64,000 nt of DNA from Mycobacterium sp. MS1601 (GTDB lineage: Bacteria; Actinomycetota; Actinomycetes; Mycobacteriales; Mycobacteriaceae): positions 2,356,001 to 2,420,000 of the forward strand of contig NZ_CP019420.1 in NCBI RefSeq assembly GCF_001984215.1, read 5' to 3'. The position numbers and the translations under genes were made by a program. A model generated the notes under the pieces. It saw only the letters and a list, made by a program, of their open reading frames with translations. It was not told the origin of the DNA and did not search any database. Of this stretch, positions 29,426 to 38,065 are shown in pieces (within the stretch, counting starts at the first letter, position 1; each line of letters opens with the position of its first letter).

Positions 29426-30178
29426 ATGGTCACGGTTGCACGTACGAGCGAGGCGGATCCACCGGAGCGCATTCTGCGCGCCGCGGCCGCCATTCTGGCC
29501 GCCGACGGCCGAGAGGCGGTCTCCACCAGAGCTGTCAGCGCGATGGCGAATGTCCAACCGCCCACCATCTACCGGCACTTCGGCGACATGCGCAGGCTGC
29601 TGGATGCAGCGGCCAGCCGGGGACTGGCGGACTACCTCGCCCTCAAACGCAGTCAGCCGTCCACCTCGGATCCCGTGGAGGACCTTCGTCACGGGTGGAA
29701 CATCCACGTGGAGTTCGGCGTCAGCAATCCACATGTCTATGCCGTGTTGTACGGCGACCCGCGCCCGGACTCCAAGCCGCAGGGCGTGGCCGAAGGCGAC
29801 GCCATCCTGCGGGGCCTTGTCCATCGCATTGCCGAAGTGGGCCTACTGCGCGTCGGCATCGAGCGGGCCGCCGACATGCTGCACTCCGCTTGCCGAGGCG
29901 TCACACTCACTCTCATCGCGACCCCGCCCGAGCAGCGCGATCCTGACCTGTCACCGGCCACGCGGGAGGCCATCCTCACCGCGATCACCACCGGTGCGAC
30001 GAAGCCGCGCACAGACGCCGGTGTGGCGCCCCGCGCCCTCGCACTCAAATCCGTCCTCGAACCCCGCCCACAGAACCTCAGCGCCGCCGAGACGGCACTG
30101 CTGGGCGAGTGGCTGGATCGGCTGAGCACGGCCACCGACCAAGCACCGCGCACGCGCACCTCGAAAAGCTCAGGCTGA
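29426..30178 (+). CDS. TetR/AcrR-family transcriptional regulator
   Basis: 250 aa. N-terminal HTH: ILRAAAAILAADGREAVSTRAVSAMANVQPPTIYRHFGDMRRLLDA; the C-terminal region (WNIHVEFGVSNPHVYAVLYG) is of the TetR_C type that binds a small ligand. It lies between a divergent quinone oxidoreductase and a downstream SDR, and palindromes with the same core stand before itself and the SDR, pointing to autoregulation and control of the SDR. Ligand unknown. Confidence 0.9.
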   Translation: MVTVARTSEADPPERILRAAAAILAADGREAVSTRAVSAMANVQPPTIYRHFGDMRRLLDAAASRGLADYLALKRSQPSTSDPVEDLRHGWNIHVEFGVSNPHVYAVLYGDPRPDSKPQGVAEGDAILRGLVHRIAEVGLLRVGIERAADMLHSACRGVTLTLIATPPEQRDPDLSPATREAILTAITTGATKPRTDAGVAPRALALKSVLEPRPQNLSAAETALLGEWLDRLSTATDQAPRTRTSKSSG

Positions 30179-30237
30179 CAAGAGCTCCCGAGCCGGTCCG
30201 GTTTCACATCCTCATATTACCGTTGATACCAGCACCG

Positions 30238-30266
30238 TGCTATCGTCGATAAAATCGAAGATAGCA
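30238..30266. promoter_or_regulatory. Extended dyad before the SDR gene (putative TetR operator)
   Basis: A 29-bp dyad: outer arms TGCTATC (30238-30244) and GATAGCA (30260-30266), inner CGAT/ATCG around AAA. It also contains the short perfect palindrome TATCGTCGATA (30241-30251), which shares TATC-N3-GATA with the site at 29402-29414. It ends 15 bp before the SDR start, where a repressor would block transcription. Confidence 0.6.
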
Positions 30267-30280
30267 GGGAAGTGATAACG

Positions 30281-31027
30281 ATGGAAACAACCCGGTCAAC
30301 GGCACCTCGGGTGGCAATGGTCCTCGGCGGCTCCGGCGGTATCGGCGCCGCAGTCAGCCGCCGCCTGGCGAACAGCGGCATGTCCGTGGTGGTGCACTAT
30401 GCCGGCGGAGCCGGTCGCGCCCAGCAGGTAGTTCGCGAACTGCGCGACAACGGCGCAACGGCAACCGCTTTCGGCGGCGACGTAGCCGATCCGGACGACA
30501 TGGCGGCACTGTTCAAGCACGCCGACGAGGAATTCGGGGGCGTGGACGTGGTGGTCAACACCGCCGGCATCATGACGCTGGGGCCACTGGCCCAGTTCGA
30601 TCTCGACGAGTTCGACCGCATGGTCCGCGTCAACGTCCGCGGAACATTTGTGGTCACCCAGCAAGCCGTGCGCCACCTGCGCGACGGCGGCTCCCTGATC
30701 AACTTCTCCACGTCGATCACGCGCCTGCAGACACCCACCTACGCGGCCTATGCCGCGACCAAAGGTGCCGTCGAGGCGATGACCCTGATCGCTGCCAGGG
30801 AGCTTCGCGGACGCAACATCACCGTCAACACCGTGGCACCCGGTCCCACCGCTACCCCGCTGTTCCTGGATGACAAGCCGACCGATCTGATCGAACGGAT
30901 CTCGGCGCTGTCGCCCATGGAACGGATCGCGCAGCCTGACGACATCGCCGCCGTGGTCGCCGATCTGGCCCGGCCCTATGGATGGGTCAGCGGCCAGACG
31001 GTGTTCGTGAACGGGGGTGCGGCCTGA
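30281..31027 (+). CDS. Short-chain dehydrogenase/reductase
   Basis: Classical SDR, 248 aa. Cofactor motif VLGGSGGIGAAVSRRLA, NTAG at the expected place (VVNTAGIMTLGPL), the catalytic Ser (NFSTSITR), Tyr-x3-Lys (YAAYAATKGAVEAM) and the C-terminal VSGQTVFVNGG. The DVAD after strand 3 and the lack of an acidic residue at the end of strand 2 suggest NADP. The ATG at 30281 is favoured over a GTG at 30272. It is probably repressed by the TetR protein encoded upstream. Confidence 0.9.
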   Translation: METTRSTAPRVAMVLGGSGGIGAAVSRRLANSGMSVVVHYAGGAGRAQQVVRELRDNGATATAFGGDVADPDDMAALFKHADEEFGGVDVVVNTAGIMTLGPLAQFDLDEFDRMVRVNVRGTFVVTQQAVRHLRDGGSLINFSTSITRLQTPTYAAYAATKGAVEAMTLIAARELRGRNITVNTVAPGPTATPLFLDDKPTDLIERISALSPMERIAQPDDIAAVVADLARPYGWVSGQTVFVNGGAA

Positions 31028-31031
31028 GGAC

Positions 31032-31637
31032 CTACCGCCAGATATGGCCGATATGCACGAGTTCCCCACGGCCCGAAGTCAATTCGGCCACCACAGCCTG
31101 CAGCCGCTCGTCACCGACAATGGTCAGGATTGCCCGCTCGGCGTAGGCCACTTCGGCGACTTCGAATCCCCGGCCCCGCAGTTCGGCTTCCACCCACCCC
31201 GCCTCGGCGTGTTCAACGGCGAGCTGATATCGCTGCGACCGCACCCGCGGCCGGAGCTCGATACCCTCCAGAGCGGCGGTGACGGCCCCCGCGTATGCCC
31301 GCGCCAGTCCACCGGTACCGAGCTTGACGCCGCCGAAGTGGCGTGACACCACCGCGGCGATATTGACCAGATCCTTGGACTTCAGGACGCTCAACATGGG
31401 CGCGCCCGCTGTTCCGCCGGGTTCACCGTCATCGCTGTGCCGCTCGATGCGCGACTCACCCTCGACGATGTAGGCGTAACAATGGTGGCCCGCTCCTCGC
31501 TCTGCCGCCCGCGCCACGGCGAGGAGCTCCTCGAACTCGGATTCTTCCTCCACCTGGCGTAGCCGTGCGATGAACCGCGACTTCTTGATCAGCTCCTCGG
31601 CGTACGGCCTGGCATCCGGGTCAAGCGTGAACGGCAT
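31032..31637 (-). CDS. YigZ/IMPACT-family protein
   Basis: 201 aa, usual length for the bacterial YigZ group. The UPF0029 domain is clear: KSRFIARLRQVEEESEFEELL, AGHHCYAYIVEGESRIERHSDDGEPGGTAG (core motif) and VNIAAVVSRHFGGVKLGTGGLARAYAGAV; a DUF1949-like C-terminal half follows. Function is not settled; the eukaryotic relative IMPACT regulates Gcn2, and bacterial members are linked to ribosome or translation stress only loosely. Convergent with the SDR gene (4-bp gap). Confidence 0.93.
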   Translation of the reverse strand: MPFTLDPDARPYAEELIKKSRFIARLRQVEEESEFEELLAVARAAERGAGHHCYAYIVEGESRIERHSDDGEPGGTAGAPMLSVLKSKDLVNIAAVVSRHFGGVKLGTGGLARAYAGAVTAALEGIELRPRVRSQRYQLAVEHAEAGWVEAELRGRGFEVAEVAYAERAILTIVGDERLQAVVAELTSGRGELVHIGHIWR

Positions 31638-31664
31638 GCCCAGATTCTAGGAACTACCGCGTGA

Positions 31665-32486
31665 TCAATCCGCGGCACTCGAGCTGCCGAGAAGATCACG
31701 GACGCGGTTGGCAACCTTGGTGAACTCGGGACGCTCCATGGTCGCCGCGTAATCACGGTCCGCCGGCAGATCGACCTCCAGCGTCTCGACGATGCGACCT
31801 GGCCTGGGGCTCATCACGACCACCCGGTTGGCGAGATACACAGCTTCTGCCACCGAATGGGTGACCAAGACAACGGTGGTCCCGGTCTCCCGCCAGATCC
31901 GGTGCAACTCGATGTTCATCTTTTCTCGGGTCAAAGCGTCCAGCGCGCCGAATGGCTCATCCATCAACAGCACCTCGGGTTCGTGCAACAGCGCACGGCA
32001 CAAGGACACTCGCTGCTGCATACCGCCAGAGAGCTCGTGCGGCAGCGCGTTTTCGAATCCGGAGAGCCCCGTCATCTCGATCAGCTGATCACAGCGGCTC
32101 TGAGCTGCCTGCCGCCCCATGCCGCGCATCTCGGCCTGCAGCAGGATGTTCTTGCGGACCGATCGCCATTCCAGAAGCGCCGCTCGTTGGAAGACGTAGC
32201 CAATCTCCCGCTGCGGACCGCGGACCTGCTTGCCCCGCAACCGGACCTCGCCACGCGTCGGATCCGTCAGACCGGCGACCACCTTCAGCAGGGTGGACTT
32301 GCCGCAGCCGGAAGGACCTGCGATGGAGACGAACTCGCCTTCGGCGACCTTGAGGTCGATGTCGCAGAGCGCGTTGGTGGTCCCTCGCTTGGACTTGAAG
32401 GTCACGTCCAGGTTTGTGATCGTGATGGTGTCAGCGATCACGCCGGTCCCCGGCCTCTCCATGGTCGCACTGGTCATCTTTGCCAC
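31665..32486 (-). CDS. ABC transporter ATP-binding protein (nitrate/sulfonate/NMT1 type)
   Basis: 273 aa. Walker A GPSGCGKST, Q-loop in GYVFQRAALLEWRSV, signature LSGGMQQRVSLCRALLHEP, Walker B VLLMDEPFGALD and the switch His in VLVTHSVAEAVYLANRV are intact. It energises import together with the binding protein and permease encoded just upstream in the same minus-strand operon. The SsuB/TauB/ThiZ class is clear, but the substrate is not. Confidence 0.93.
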   Translation of the reverse strand: MAKMTSATMERPGTGVIADTITITNLDVTFKSKRGTTNALCDIDLKVAEGEFVSIAGPSGCGKSTLLKVVAGLTDPTRGEVRLRGKQVRGPQREIGYVFQRAALLEWRSVRKNILLQAEMRGMGRQAAQSRCDQLIEMTGLSGFENALPHELSGGMQQRVSLCRALLHEPEVLLMDEPFGALDALTREKMNIELHRIWRETGTTVVLVTHSVAEAVYLANRVVVMSPRPGRIVETLEVDLPADRDYAATMERPEFTKVANRVRDLLGSSSAAD

Positions 32487-32491
32487 CGTCC

Positions 32492-33544
32492 CTACTGTTC
32501 AGCCTTGGGCGCGAAAGACGAATCCCAGTATTCTGCAGAGTCTTTCGCGCTCTCGAGCAGTCCGGCGTCAGCCAGGGTATTCACGGTGGTGGTCCAGTCT
32601 TCGGCGGCATTGAACCCTGGCACCTGGTTGGCCGTCGCCGGGGTGGTCAGCAGCGGGATGGTCTGCTCCCACTGCTGCAGCAGCACTTCACGCGGGGGCA
32701 TCTGCGGGTCTTTGCCTGCCATCGCGTCCACCGCGGCCTCGGGGTCTGCAGCGGCGGAGGCGAACGCCTCGCTGGTGGCATCCACCATGGCCTGGACCAA
32801 CTCCGGGTCCTCAGCGATGGTCGCCGTGTTGGCAATCAGTCCGTTACTGAAGAAGTTCAGACCCGCGTCGGAGTACTTCAGGTACCGCACCTCTTTGCCG
32901 CTCTTGTTGGCGATGGTGGGCCCTTGGTCGTGCGCGAATCCGATCAGGCCGTCGACTCGTCCGGACAGCATGGCGGCCATCTTGCCCGCAGCATCGAGGC
33001 TCTGCTGCGTCACCTGGTCAGCAGGCACACCCACCTTGTCGAGGTAAATGGGGAACGTGGTCGTGGGGGCGTCGCCCGCCGATACCGCAATGGTGCGCCC
33101 GGCCAGGTCCTGAGGCGACTCGATACCCGAGTCCGCGAACACCTGCACCGCTGACGGAGTGGTCTGCAGGAATACCCCGACGCTCTTCACCTCGACGCCC
33201 TTGTCGATGTTGCTCAGCACTGCCGGGGTGTCGGCCCAACCGAAGTCGACCTGCCCGGAGCCGACGGCCTGAACGGTCTTGGTCGAGCCCTGGCCGGCGT
33301 CGATGGTCAGGTCGATACCGTGTTCGGCGAAGATGCCCTCTTGGACTCCGTAATAGAAGGGCGCGTGCTCGCCGTAGGGGTACCAGTTCAGCATCAGGGA
33401 GGCCGAGGTTGTGCCGGCCGGCGCCGCGGGCGACTCGTCGCCGTTGTCTTGGCTGGCACCGCCACTGCATGCGGCAAGCACCAGCGCCGCCGCTGCGGCC
33501 AACGTGACGGTGCGACCGCGACGAGTTGTGAGAGTCGAGCTCAT
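32492..33544 (-). CDS. ABC transporter substrate-binding lipoprotein (SsuA/THI5-like)
   Basis: 350 aa. A lipoprotein signal ends in LVLAACSGG with the lipidated Cys26. The mature part is an NMT1/THI5-like type II binding protein: MLNWYPYGEHAPFYYGVQEGIFAEHGIDLTID, VGSGQVDFGWADTPAVL, and IESPQDLAGRTIAVSAGDAP. This family binds sulfonates, nitrate, pyrimidine precursors of thiamine and aromatic acids; WYPYGEHAPFYYG resembles the THI5/ThiY pyrimidine-binding group, but the LacI link to a sugar-type operon argues for another ligand. It lies 5 bp upstream of the ATPase gene. Confidence 0.92.
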   Translation of the reverse strand: MSSTLTTRRGRTVTLAAAAALVLAACSGGASQDNGDESPAAPAGTTSASLMLNWYPYGEHAPFYYGVQEGIFAEHGIDLTIDAGQGSTKTVQAVGSGQVDFGWADTPAVLSNIDKGVEVKSVGVFLQTTPSAVQVFADSGIESPQDLAGRTIAVSAGDAPTTTFPIYLDKVGVPADQVTQQSLDAAGKMAAMLSGRVDGLIGFAHDQGPTIANKSGKEVRYLKYSDAGLNFFSNGLIANTATIAEDPELVQAMVDATSEAFASAAADPEAAVDAMAGKDPQMPPREVLLQQWEQTIPLLTTPATANQVPGFNAAEDWTTTVNTLADAGLLESAKDSAEYWDSSFAPKAEQ

Positions 33545-33581
33545 GATTGCCTCCGGAGTTGGATCAAGGGTTTGGGCGGGA

Positions 33582-34454
33582 TCAGGCGGTGGTGGCCGAG
33601 GAACCAGCGCGGCGGGACGAGTGCCACGGAATGAGCATCTTCTCGGCTATCTCGATAACGGCGAACAAGACGATCCCCAGCCCGGACATGATGATCAGTG
33701 CAGCGAAAAGCATTGCAGTGTCGACATTTCCGTTGGCCTGCAAGATCACGTACCCCAGCCCCGCGTTGGCGCCCACGAACTCGCCCACCACGGCACCGGT
33801 GACCGCGAGCGTGGCGGCGACCTTCAGACCCGACATCAACTGCGGTAGTGAGGCGGGAAAGCGGATCTTCATGAAGGTCTTGAGGCGGCTGGCACCCATG
33901 GTGGAGGTCAACTCGAGAATCTCGGGGTCCACCGAACGCAGTCCGGCCAGCCCGGAAATCACGATGGGGAAGAACGCCATCAACACGGCGACAAGGATCT
34001 TGGGCGAAGTGCCGAACCCCAGCCACACGATGAACAGCGGTGCGATGGCGATCTTCGGAATGACCTGCGCAAACAGGATCAACGGGTACACCGTCTTCTC
34101 GAGGTTCGACGAATACACCATGATGACCGCTACGAACACACCGACCAGCGCCGCGATGACGAATCCGACGATGGTTTCCCAAGCGGTGACCCAGGTGTTG
34201 GAAGCGAGATAGCCGGCGTTGTCCTGCATGGTTCGCCAGGTGTCGATCGGCGACGGCAGGATGTAGGGCGCCACCATGCCGGCTTCGGTGACCGCCCACC
34301 AGGCGAGCATCAGAGCGACGACAAGAGCGACGGGCCGCCACAATGCGGACAGCGTCTTCTGCGGCGAGAACCCGATGAATCGGCGACGAGGGGAACCCGG
34401 CGTGGGTGATGGGGAGCCCTGGGGTCGGACCCCGGCCGATGCGGCTACTGCCAT
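33582..34454 (-). CDS. ABC transporter permease (SsuC/TauC-like)
   Basis: 290 aa with about six membrane spans and the binding-protein-dependent permease EAA-type loop (MGASRLKTFMKIRFPASLPQLMSGLKVAATLAVTGAVVGEFVGA). ATG at 34454 is preceded by AGGA at 6 nt; the frame is open to 34547 without support. It is the first gene of the three-gene importer and starts in the intergenic region that also holds a LacI-type operator (34507-34520). Confidence 0.92.
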   Translation of the reverse strand: MAVAASAGVRPQGSPSPTPGSPRRRFIGFSPQKTLSALWRPVALVVALMLAWWAVTEAGMVAPYILPSPIDTWRTMQDNAGYLASNTWVTAWETIVGFVIAALVGVFVAVIMVYSSNLEKTVYPLILFAQVIPKIAIAPLFIVWLGFGTSPKILVAVLMAFFPIVISGLAGLRSVDPEILELTSTMGASRLKTFMKIRFPASLPQLMSGLKVAATLAVTGAVVGEFVGANAGLGYVILQANGNVDTAMLFAALIIMSGLGIVLFAVIEIAEKMLIPWHSSRRAGSSATTA

Positions 34455-34506
34455 GAACTGTCCTAAGGTCGCAGTGTTCCGGGCCTGGTGTTGCGGTTCC
34501 CGGCGT

Positions 34507-34520
34507 GGAATGCGCTTTCC
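34507..34520. promoter_or_regulatory. LacI-type operator in the transporter-LacI intergenic region
   Basis: GGAATGCGCTTTCC, a near-palindrome centred on GCGC, 53 bp before the permease start and 127 bp before the LacI start. It matches the operator before the catabolic operon (35723-35736, GGAAAGCGCTTACC) at 12 of 14 positions. The shared sequence suggests that one LacI repressor controls importer and pathway. Confidence 0.65.
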
Positions 34521-34646
34521 GTAGATCTCGACACTAACGTGACCCACTGCACACTGTCAACGGACTCGTGCCGCACGTCGCCTGTCATGTCGGTGCCGCC
34601 ACTACCCCGCGGTGGTTTCATTGGAGCAATTTCGAAAGGGTTCGAC

Positions 34647-35684
34647 ATGAAAGCTGACCGACGTGGGCTGGTCACCCTCGAGGATGTGGCGCGGCACGCT
34701 GGTGTTTCGCTGGCCACCGCCTCGCGCGCCCTCAACGGCAGCGAACGCAAAGTGCGCAAGGAGCTACAGGAGCGGGTTCTGGCCTCGGCGGCGGTGCTCA
34801 ACTACACGCCAAATGCCCAGGCCCAGGCCATGGCTCGGGGGCGCACGAACGTGATCGGCCTGATCGTCCACGACATCGCCGATCCGTACTTCGCCAGCAT
34901 CGCCGCCGGCGTCATCGATGCCGCCGACCAAGAGGGCCTGTTGGTCACCTTGGCCAGCACCGGTCGCTCGATGGAGCGAGAAGTGGCCCATGTGGCGAAC
35001 TTTCGAGCCCAACGCGCGCAGGGTGTCATCATCGTGGGCAGCCGCGATGCGAACACCGACCGTCGCGGTCCGCTGGGCCAGGAAGTGGCCGCCTTCGAGG
35101 GTGGGGGTGGCCGGGCGGTGCTGGTGAGTCAGCACCGCCTCGACACCGACACCATTGTGGTGGAAAACCAGTCCGGCGCCCGCGATCTGGCCACTGAGCT
35201 CATCCGCCTCGGATATCGCCGGCATGCGATTCTTGCAGGTCCGCCCCATTTTCTGACTGCGGTCGACCGAGCTGGTGGCTACCGCAGAGGCCTCACCGCA
35301 GCCAAGCTGTCCCCAGCACCGAATCTGGTGGTCCATGGCGACTTCACCAGGGACGGCGGCTACCGCGCGGCGGAGACGCTGATCGAGCACCTCGATCAGA
35401 TCGATTGTGTGTTCGCCGTCAACGACATCATGGCCGTAGGCGCCATGGCGGCCTTCCGTGACCACGGCATCTCGGTTCCCGGCGACGTCGCACTGGCCGG
35501 GTTCGACGACATCGTCACCCTGCGCGACGTGACTCCGCGCTTGACCACAGTGCAGATCCCGCTCACCGAGATCGGCGCGCAAGCCCTGCGACTGGTGCTC
35601 CAGGAGCCCGGCCCGCAGTCACGGATCCGACGCGTCAAGAGCACGGTGGTACTACGCGAGAGCACGCCGGCACTGCATCACTGA
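34647..35684 (+). CDS. LacI-family transcriptional repressor
   Basis: 345 aa. N-terminal HTH TLEDVARHAGVSLATASRALNG and hinge helix region (NYTPNAQAQAMARGRTNVIGLIVHDIADPYFASIAAGV), then a sugar-binding-protein-like core ending DVALAGFDDIVTLRDVTPRLTTVQIPLTEIGAQALRLVL. ATG 34647 has GAAAGGG 6 nt upstream; earlier in-frame starts lack such a site. Located between the divergent ABC importer and the oxidoreductase/DUF993/isomerase operon, and bracketed by two matching operators. Confidence 0.93.
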   Translation: MKADRRGLVTLEDVARHAGVSLATASRALNGSERKVRKELQERVLASAAVLNYTPNAQAQAMARGRTNVIGLIVHDIADPYFASIAAGVIDAADQEGLLVTLASTGRSMEREVAHVANFRAQRAQGVIIVGSRDANTDRRGPLGQEVAAFEGGGGRAVLVSQHRLDTDTIVVENQSGARDLATELIRLGYRRHAILAGPPHFLTAVDRAGGYRRGLTAAKLSPAPNLVVHGDFTRDGGYRAAETLIEHLDQIDCVFAVNDIMAVGAMAAFRDHGISVPGDVALAGFDDIVTLRDVTPRLTTVQIPLTEIGAQALRLVLQEPGPQSRIRRVKSTVVLRESTPALHH

Positions 35685-35709
35685 GTCAGCACATCACCCG
35701 AGCCGACTC

Positions 35710-35745
35710 TTGCCGATCAATTGGAAAGCGCTTACCTTAAGCGCA
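35710..35745 (+). promoter_or_regulatory. Promoter with embedded LacI operator, probably leaderless
   Basis: TTGCCG (35710-35715) and TACCTT (35733-35738) are spaced by 17 bp, fitting -35 and -10 boxes. The operator GGAAAGCGCTTACC (35723-35736) fills the spacer and overlaps the -10, so a bound repressor would block polymerase. The predicted start, 7 nt after the -10, is the A of the ATG at 35745: no ribosome-binding site exists, as in the many leaderless mycobacterial mRNAs. Confidence 0.6.
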
Positions 35746-36893
35746 TGACAGCTGACACCATCCGCATCATCATGAACGGCGTCACCGGACGCATGGGCTA
35801 TCGCCAGCACCTCGTTCGGTCGATTCTGGCCATCCGTGATGAAGACGGCTTGGAGCTGCCCGACGGCCGGCGCATCCAGGTCGAGCCGGTGCTCGTCGGG
35901 CGCAACGCCGCCAAGCTCGCCGAACTGGCTGCCCACCACGGCATCGCCGAATACACCACCTCACTCGATGACGCCCTGGCCGACGAGACCACCCAGATCT
36001 ACTTCGACGCCCAGGTGACCTCCGAGCGCAAGAAGGCCATCCTCAAGGCCCTGGCTGCAGGCAAGCACGTCTACACCGAGAAGCCGCTGGCCGAGACCGT
36101 CGAGGAAGGACTGGAGCTGGCCGAGGCGGGCGCCGCAGCGGGCACCGTCAATGGCGTGGTGCACGACAAGATCTACCTGCCTGGCCTGGTGAAGCTGAAA
36201 CGGCTCATCGATTCCGGCTTCTTCGGCCGGATCCTCTCGGTCCGAGGCGAATTCGGCTACTGGGTGTTCGAGGGTGACCTGCAGCCGGCACAGCGCCCCA
36301 GCTGGAACTACCGCGCGGCCGACGGCGGCGGCATGGTGCTGGACATGTTCTGCCACTGGAACTACGTGATCGAGCACCTGTTCGGCCGGGTGGATTCAGT
36401 GATAGCCAAGGCCGTCACCCACATTCCCCAGCGCTGGGATGAGCAGGGCCGGCCATATGAGGCCACCGCCGACGACGCCGCCTACGCCATCTTCGAGGTC
36501 GGCGACGCCATCGTCCAGATGAACTCATCCTGGGCAGTTCGGGTGGAGCGCAAGGAACTCGTCGAGTTCCAGGTCGACGGCACGCACGGCTCCGCCGTCG
36601 CAGGACTGTTCGGCTGTCGCATCCAGCCCCGAGTGCGCACGCCGAAACCCGTGTGGAATCCGGATCTTCCGACCGATCACGACTTCCGCTCAGACTGGGA
36701 TGAGATCCCGGACAACCAGACCTTCACCAACGGTTTCCGCGCCCAGTGGGAGCAGTATCTGACCGACGTTCTCGACGGCCGCCCCCACCCCTATGACTTC
36801 ATGTCCGCGGTGCGTGGACTGCAGTTGGTCGAAGCCGGTCTGACGTCCTCGGCCGAAGGCCGCCGCGTCGAGCTGAAGAAGCTGGGCAAATGA
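35745..36893 (+). CDS. Gfo/Idh/MocA-family oxidoreductase
   Basis: 382 aa NAD(P)-dependent sugar or inositol dehydrogenase-like protein. The N-terminal Rossmann part reads IIMNGVTGRMGYRQHLVRSI (a glycine-rich loop of variant form); the family EKP motif is present (VYTEKPLAET), and the catalytic region GGGMVLDMFCHWNYVIEHLFG follows. Members oxidise a hydroxyl of a sugar or polyol, often to a 3-keto sugar. First gene of a tightly coupled operon (4-bp overlap with the next gene) under a LacI-type operator. Confidence 0.9.
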   Translation: MTADTIRIIMNGVTGRMGYRQHLVRSILAIRDEDGLELPDGRRIQVEPVLVGRNAAKLAELAAHHGIAEYTTSLDDALADETTQIYFDAQVTSERKKAILKALAAGKHVYTEKPLAETVEEGLELAEAGAAAGTVNGVVHDKIYLPGLVKLKRLIDSGFFGRILSVRGEFGYWVFEGDLQPAQRPSWNYRAADGGGMVLDMFCHWNYVIEHLFGRVDSVIAKAVTHIPQRWDEQGRPYEATADDAAYAIFEVGDAIVQMNSSWAVRVERKELVEFQVDGTHGSAVAGLFGCRIQPRVRTPKPVWNPDLPTDHDFRSDWDEIPDNQTFTNGFRAQWEQYLTDVLDGRPHPYDFMSAVRGLQLVEAGLTSSAEGRRVELKKLGK

Positions 36894-38065
36894 CGGTCAC
36901 CTTGGGCGCCGACACCGTCACACTGCCCACCGCCGACGGAGGCTGGGAAACCGTCACCGTGACGGCCCCGCCAGACTGGACCGAACACCCGGACGGATTT
37001 GCCGTCCGGGTGGCCTTCGCCGCCGCGCACGTCGCCGCAGATCCGCGGGGAGACAACGTTCCCGGCGCTCCCGCTGCGGTCGACTGGGACTCGACCCTGG
37101 CGTTCCGGCGCGACCTGTTCCGCTACGGCTTCGGCGTCGCCGAGGCCATGGACACCGCCCAGCGCAACATGGGCTTGAACTGGTCGGCCACCCAGGAGTT
37201 GATCCGGCGCAGCGCCGCACAGGCTCTCGGCTGCGGCGCCCGCATCGCCTCCGGCGCGGGCACCGACCACTGCGCCACCCTTACTTCCGTGCAAAGCGTT
37301 ATCGACGCCTACACCGAGCAGGTCGAGTTCGTGGAGAGCACCGGCTCCGAGGTGATACTGATGGCGTCGCGGCACCTGGCCGGCATTGCCCGCGGTGCCG
37401 AGGATTACCTCCAGGTGTACGGCCACCTGCTCGAACAGGCCTCCCGGCCGGTGATCCTGCACTGGCTCGGTGAGGCTTTCGACCCGCAGCTGCGCGGCTA
37501 CTGGGGTTCCTGCGACATCGACTCGGCCACAGCCACATTCGTCGGCCTGGTGCACGAACACCGCGACAAGGTGGACGGGGTGAAGGTCTCTTTGCTGTCC
37601 GCCGATCACGAGATCGGTCTGCGCGCAGCGCTGCCCGAGGGCGTGCGCCTCTACACCGGCGACGACTTCAACTACCCGGAACTGATCCGCGGGGACGGCA
37701 CCCATCACTCCGACGCCCTGCTGGGTGCGTTCGCCGCGGTGGCGCCTGCCGCCTCGGCCGCGCTGGCCGCGCTGGACCGCGGCGATGTCGCGGGGTACGA
37801 CGCCGCCATGAACCCCACCCTGGCACTGTCTCGGCACATCTTCACCGCGCCCACCTACCACTACAAAACCGGAATCGCGTTCCTGGCGTGGCTCAACGGC
37901 CTGCAGCCCGGTTTCACCATGATCGCCGGCCTGCAGAGCGCACGCAGCGCCGTGCACCTGTCGGGGGTGTTCTGCTTGGCCAATGACGCTGGGCTGCTTC
38001 GTGATCCGGAACTGGCGAGTAGGCGGATGACGGCATGGCTGGACGTACAGGGCATCTCCCGATGA
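36890..38065 (+). CDS. DUF993-family (dihydrodipicolinate synthase-like) protein
   Basis: 391 aa, matching the actinobacterial DUF993 family, a TIM-barrel group distantly related to DHDPS/aldolases. Recognisable stretches are DWDSTLAFRRDLFRYGFGVAEAMDTAQRNMGL, GAGTDHC, VILHWLGEAFDPQLRGYWG and DGVKVSLLSADHEIGLRAALPEGVRLYTGDDFNYPELI; the Lys in GVKVSLL is a candidate Schiff-base residue. Function is not established. Its fixed company with a sugar dehydrogenase and a sugar isomerase suggests cleavage or hydrolysis of an oxidised sugar. Overlaps both neighbours. Confidence 0.82.
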   Translation: MTVTLGADTVTLPTADGGWETVTVTAPPDWTEHPDGFAVRVAFAAAHVAADPRGDNVPGAPAAVDWDSTLAFRRDLFRYGFGVAEAMDTAQRNMGLNWSATQELIRRSAAQALGCGARIASGAGTDHCATLTSVQSVIDAYTEQVEFVESTGSEVILMASRHLAGIARGAEDYLQVYGHLLEQASRPVILHWLGEAFDPQLRGYWGSCDIDSATATFVGLVHEHRDKVDGVKVSLLSADHEIGLRAALPEGVRLYTGDDFNYPELIRGDGTHHSDALLGAFAAVAPAASAALAALDRGDVAGYDAAMNPTLALSRHIFTAPTYHYKTGIAFLAWLNGLQPGFTMIAGLQSARSAVHLSGVFCLANDAGLLRDPELASRRMTAWLDVQGISR

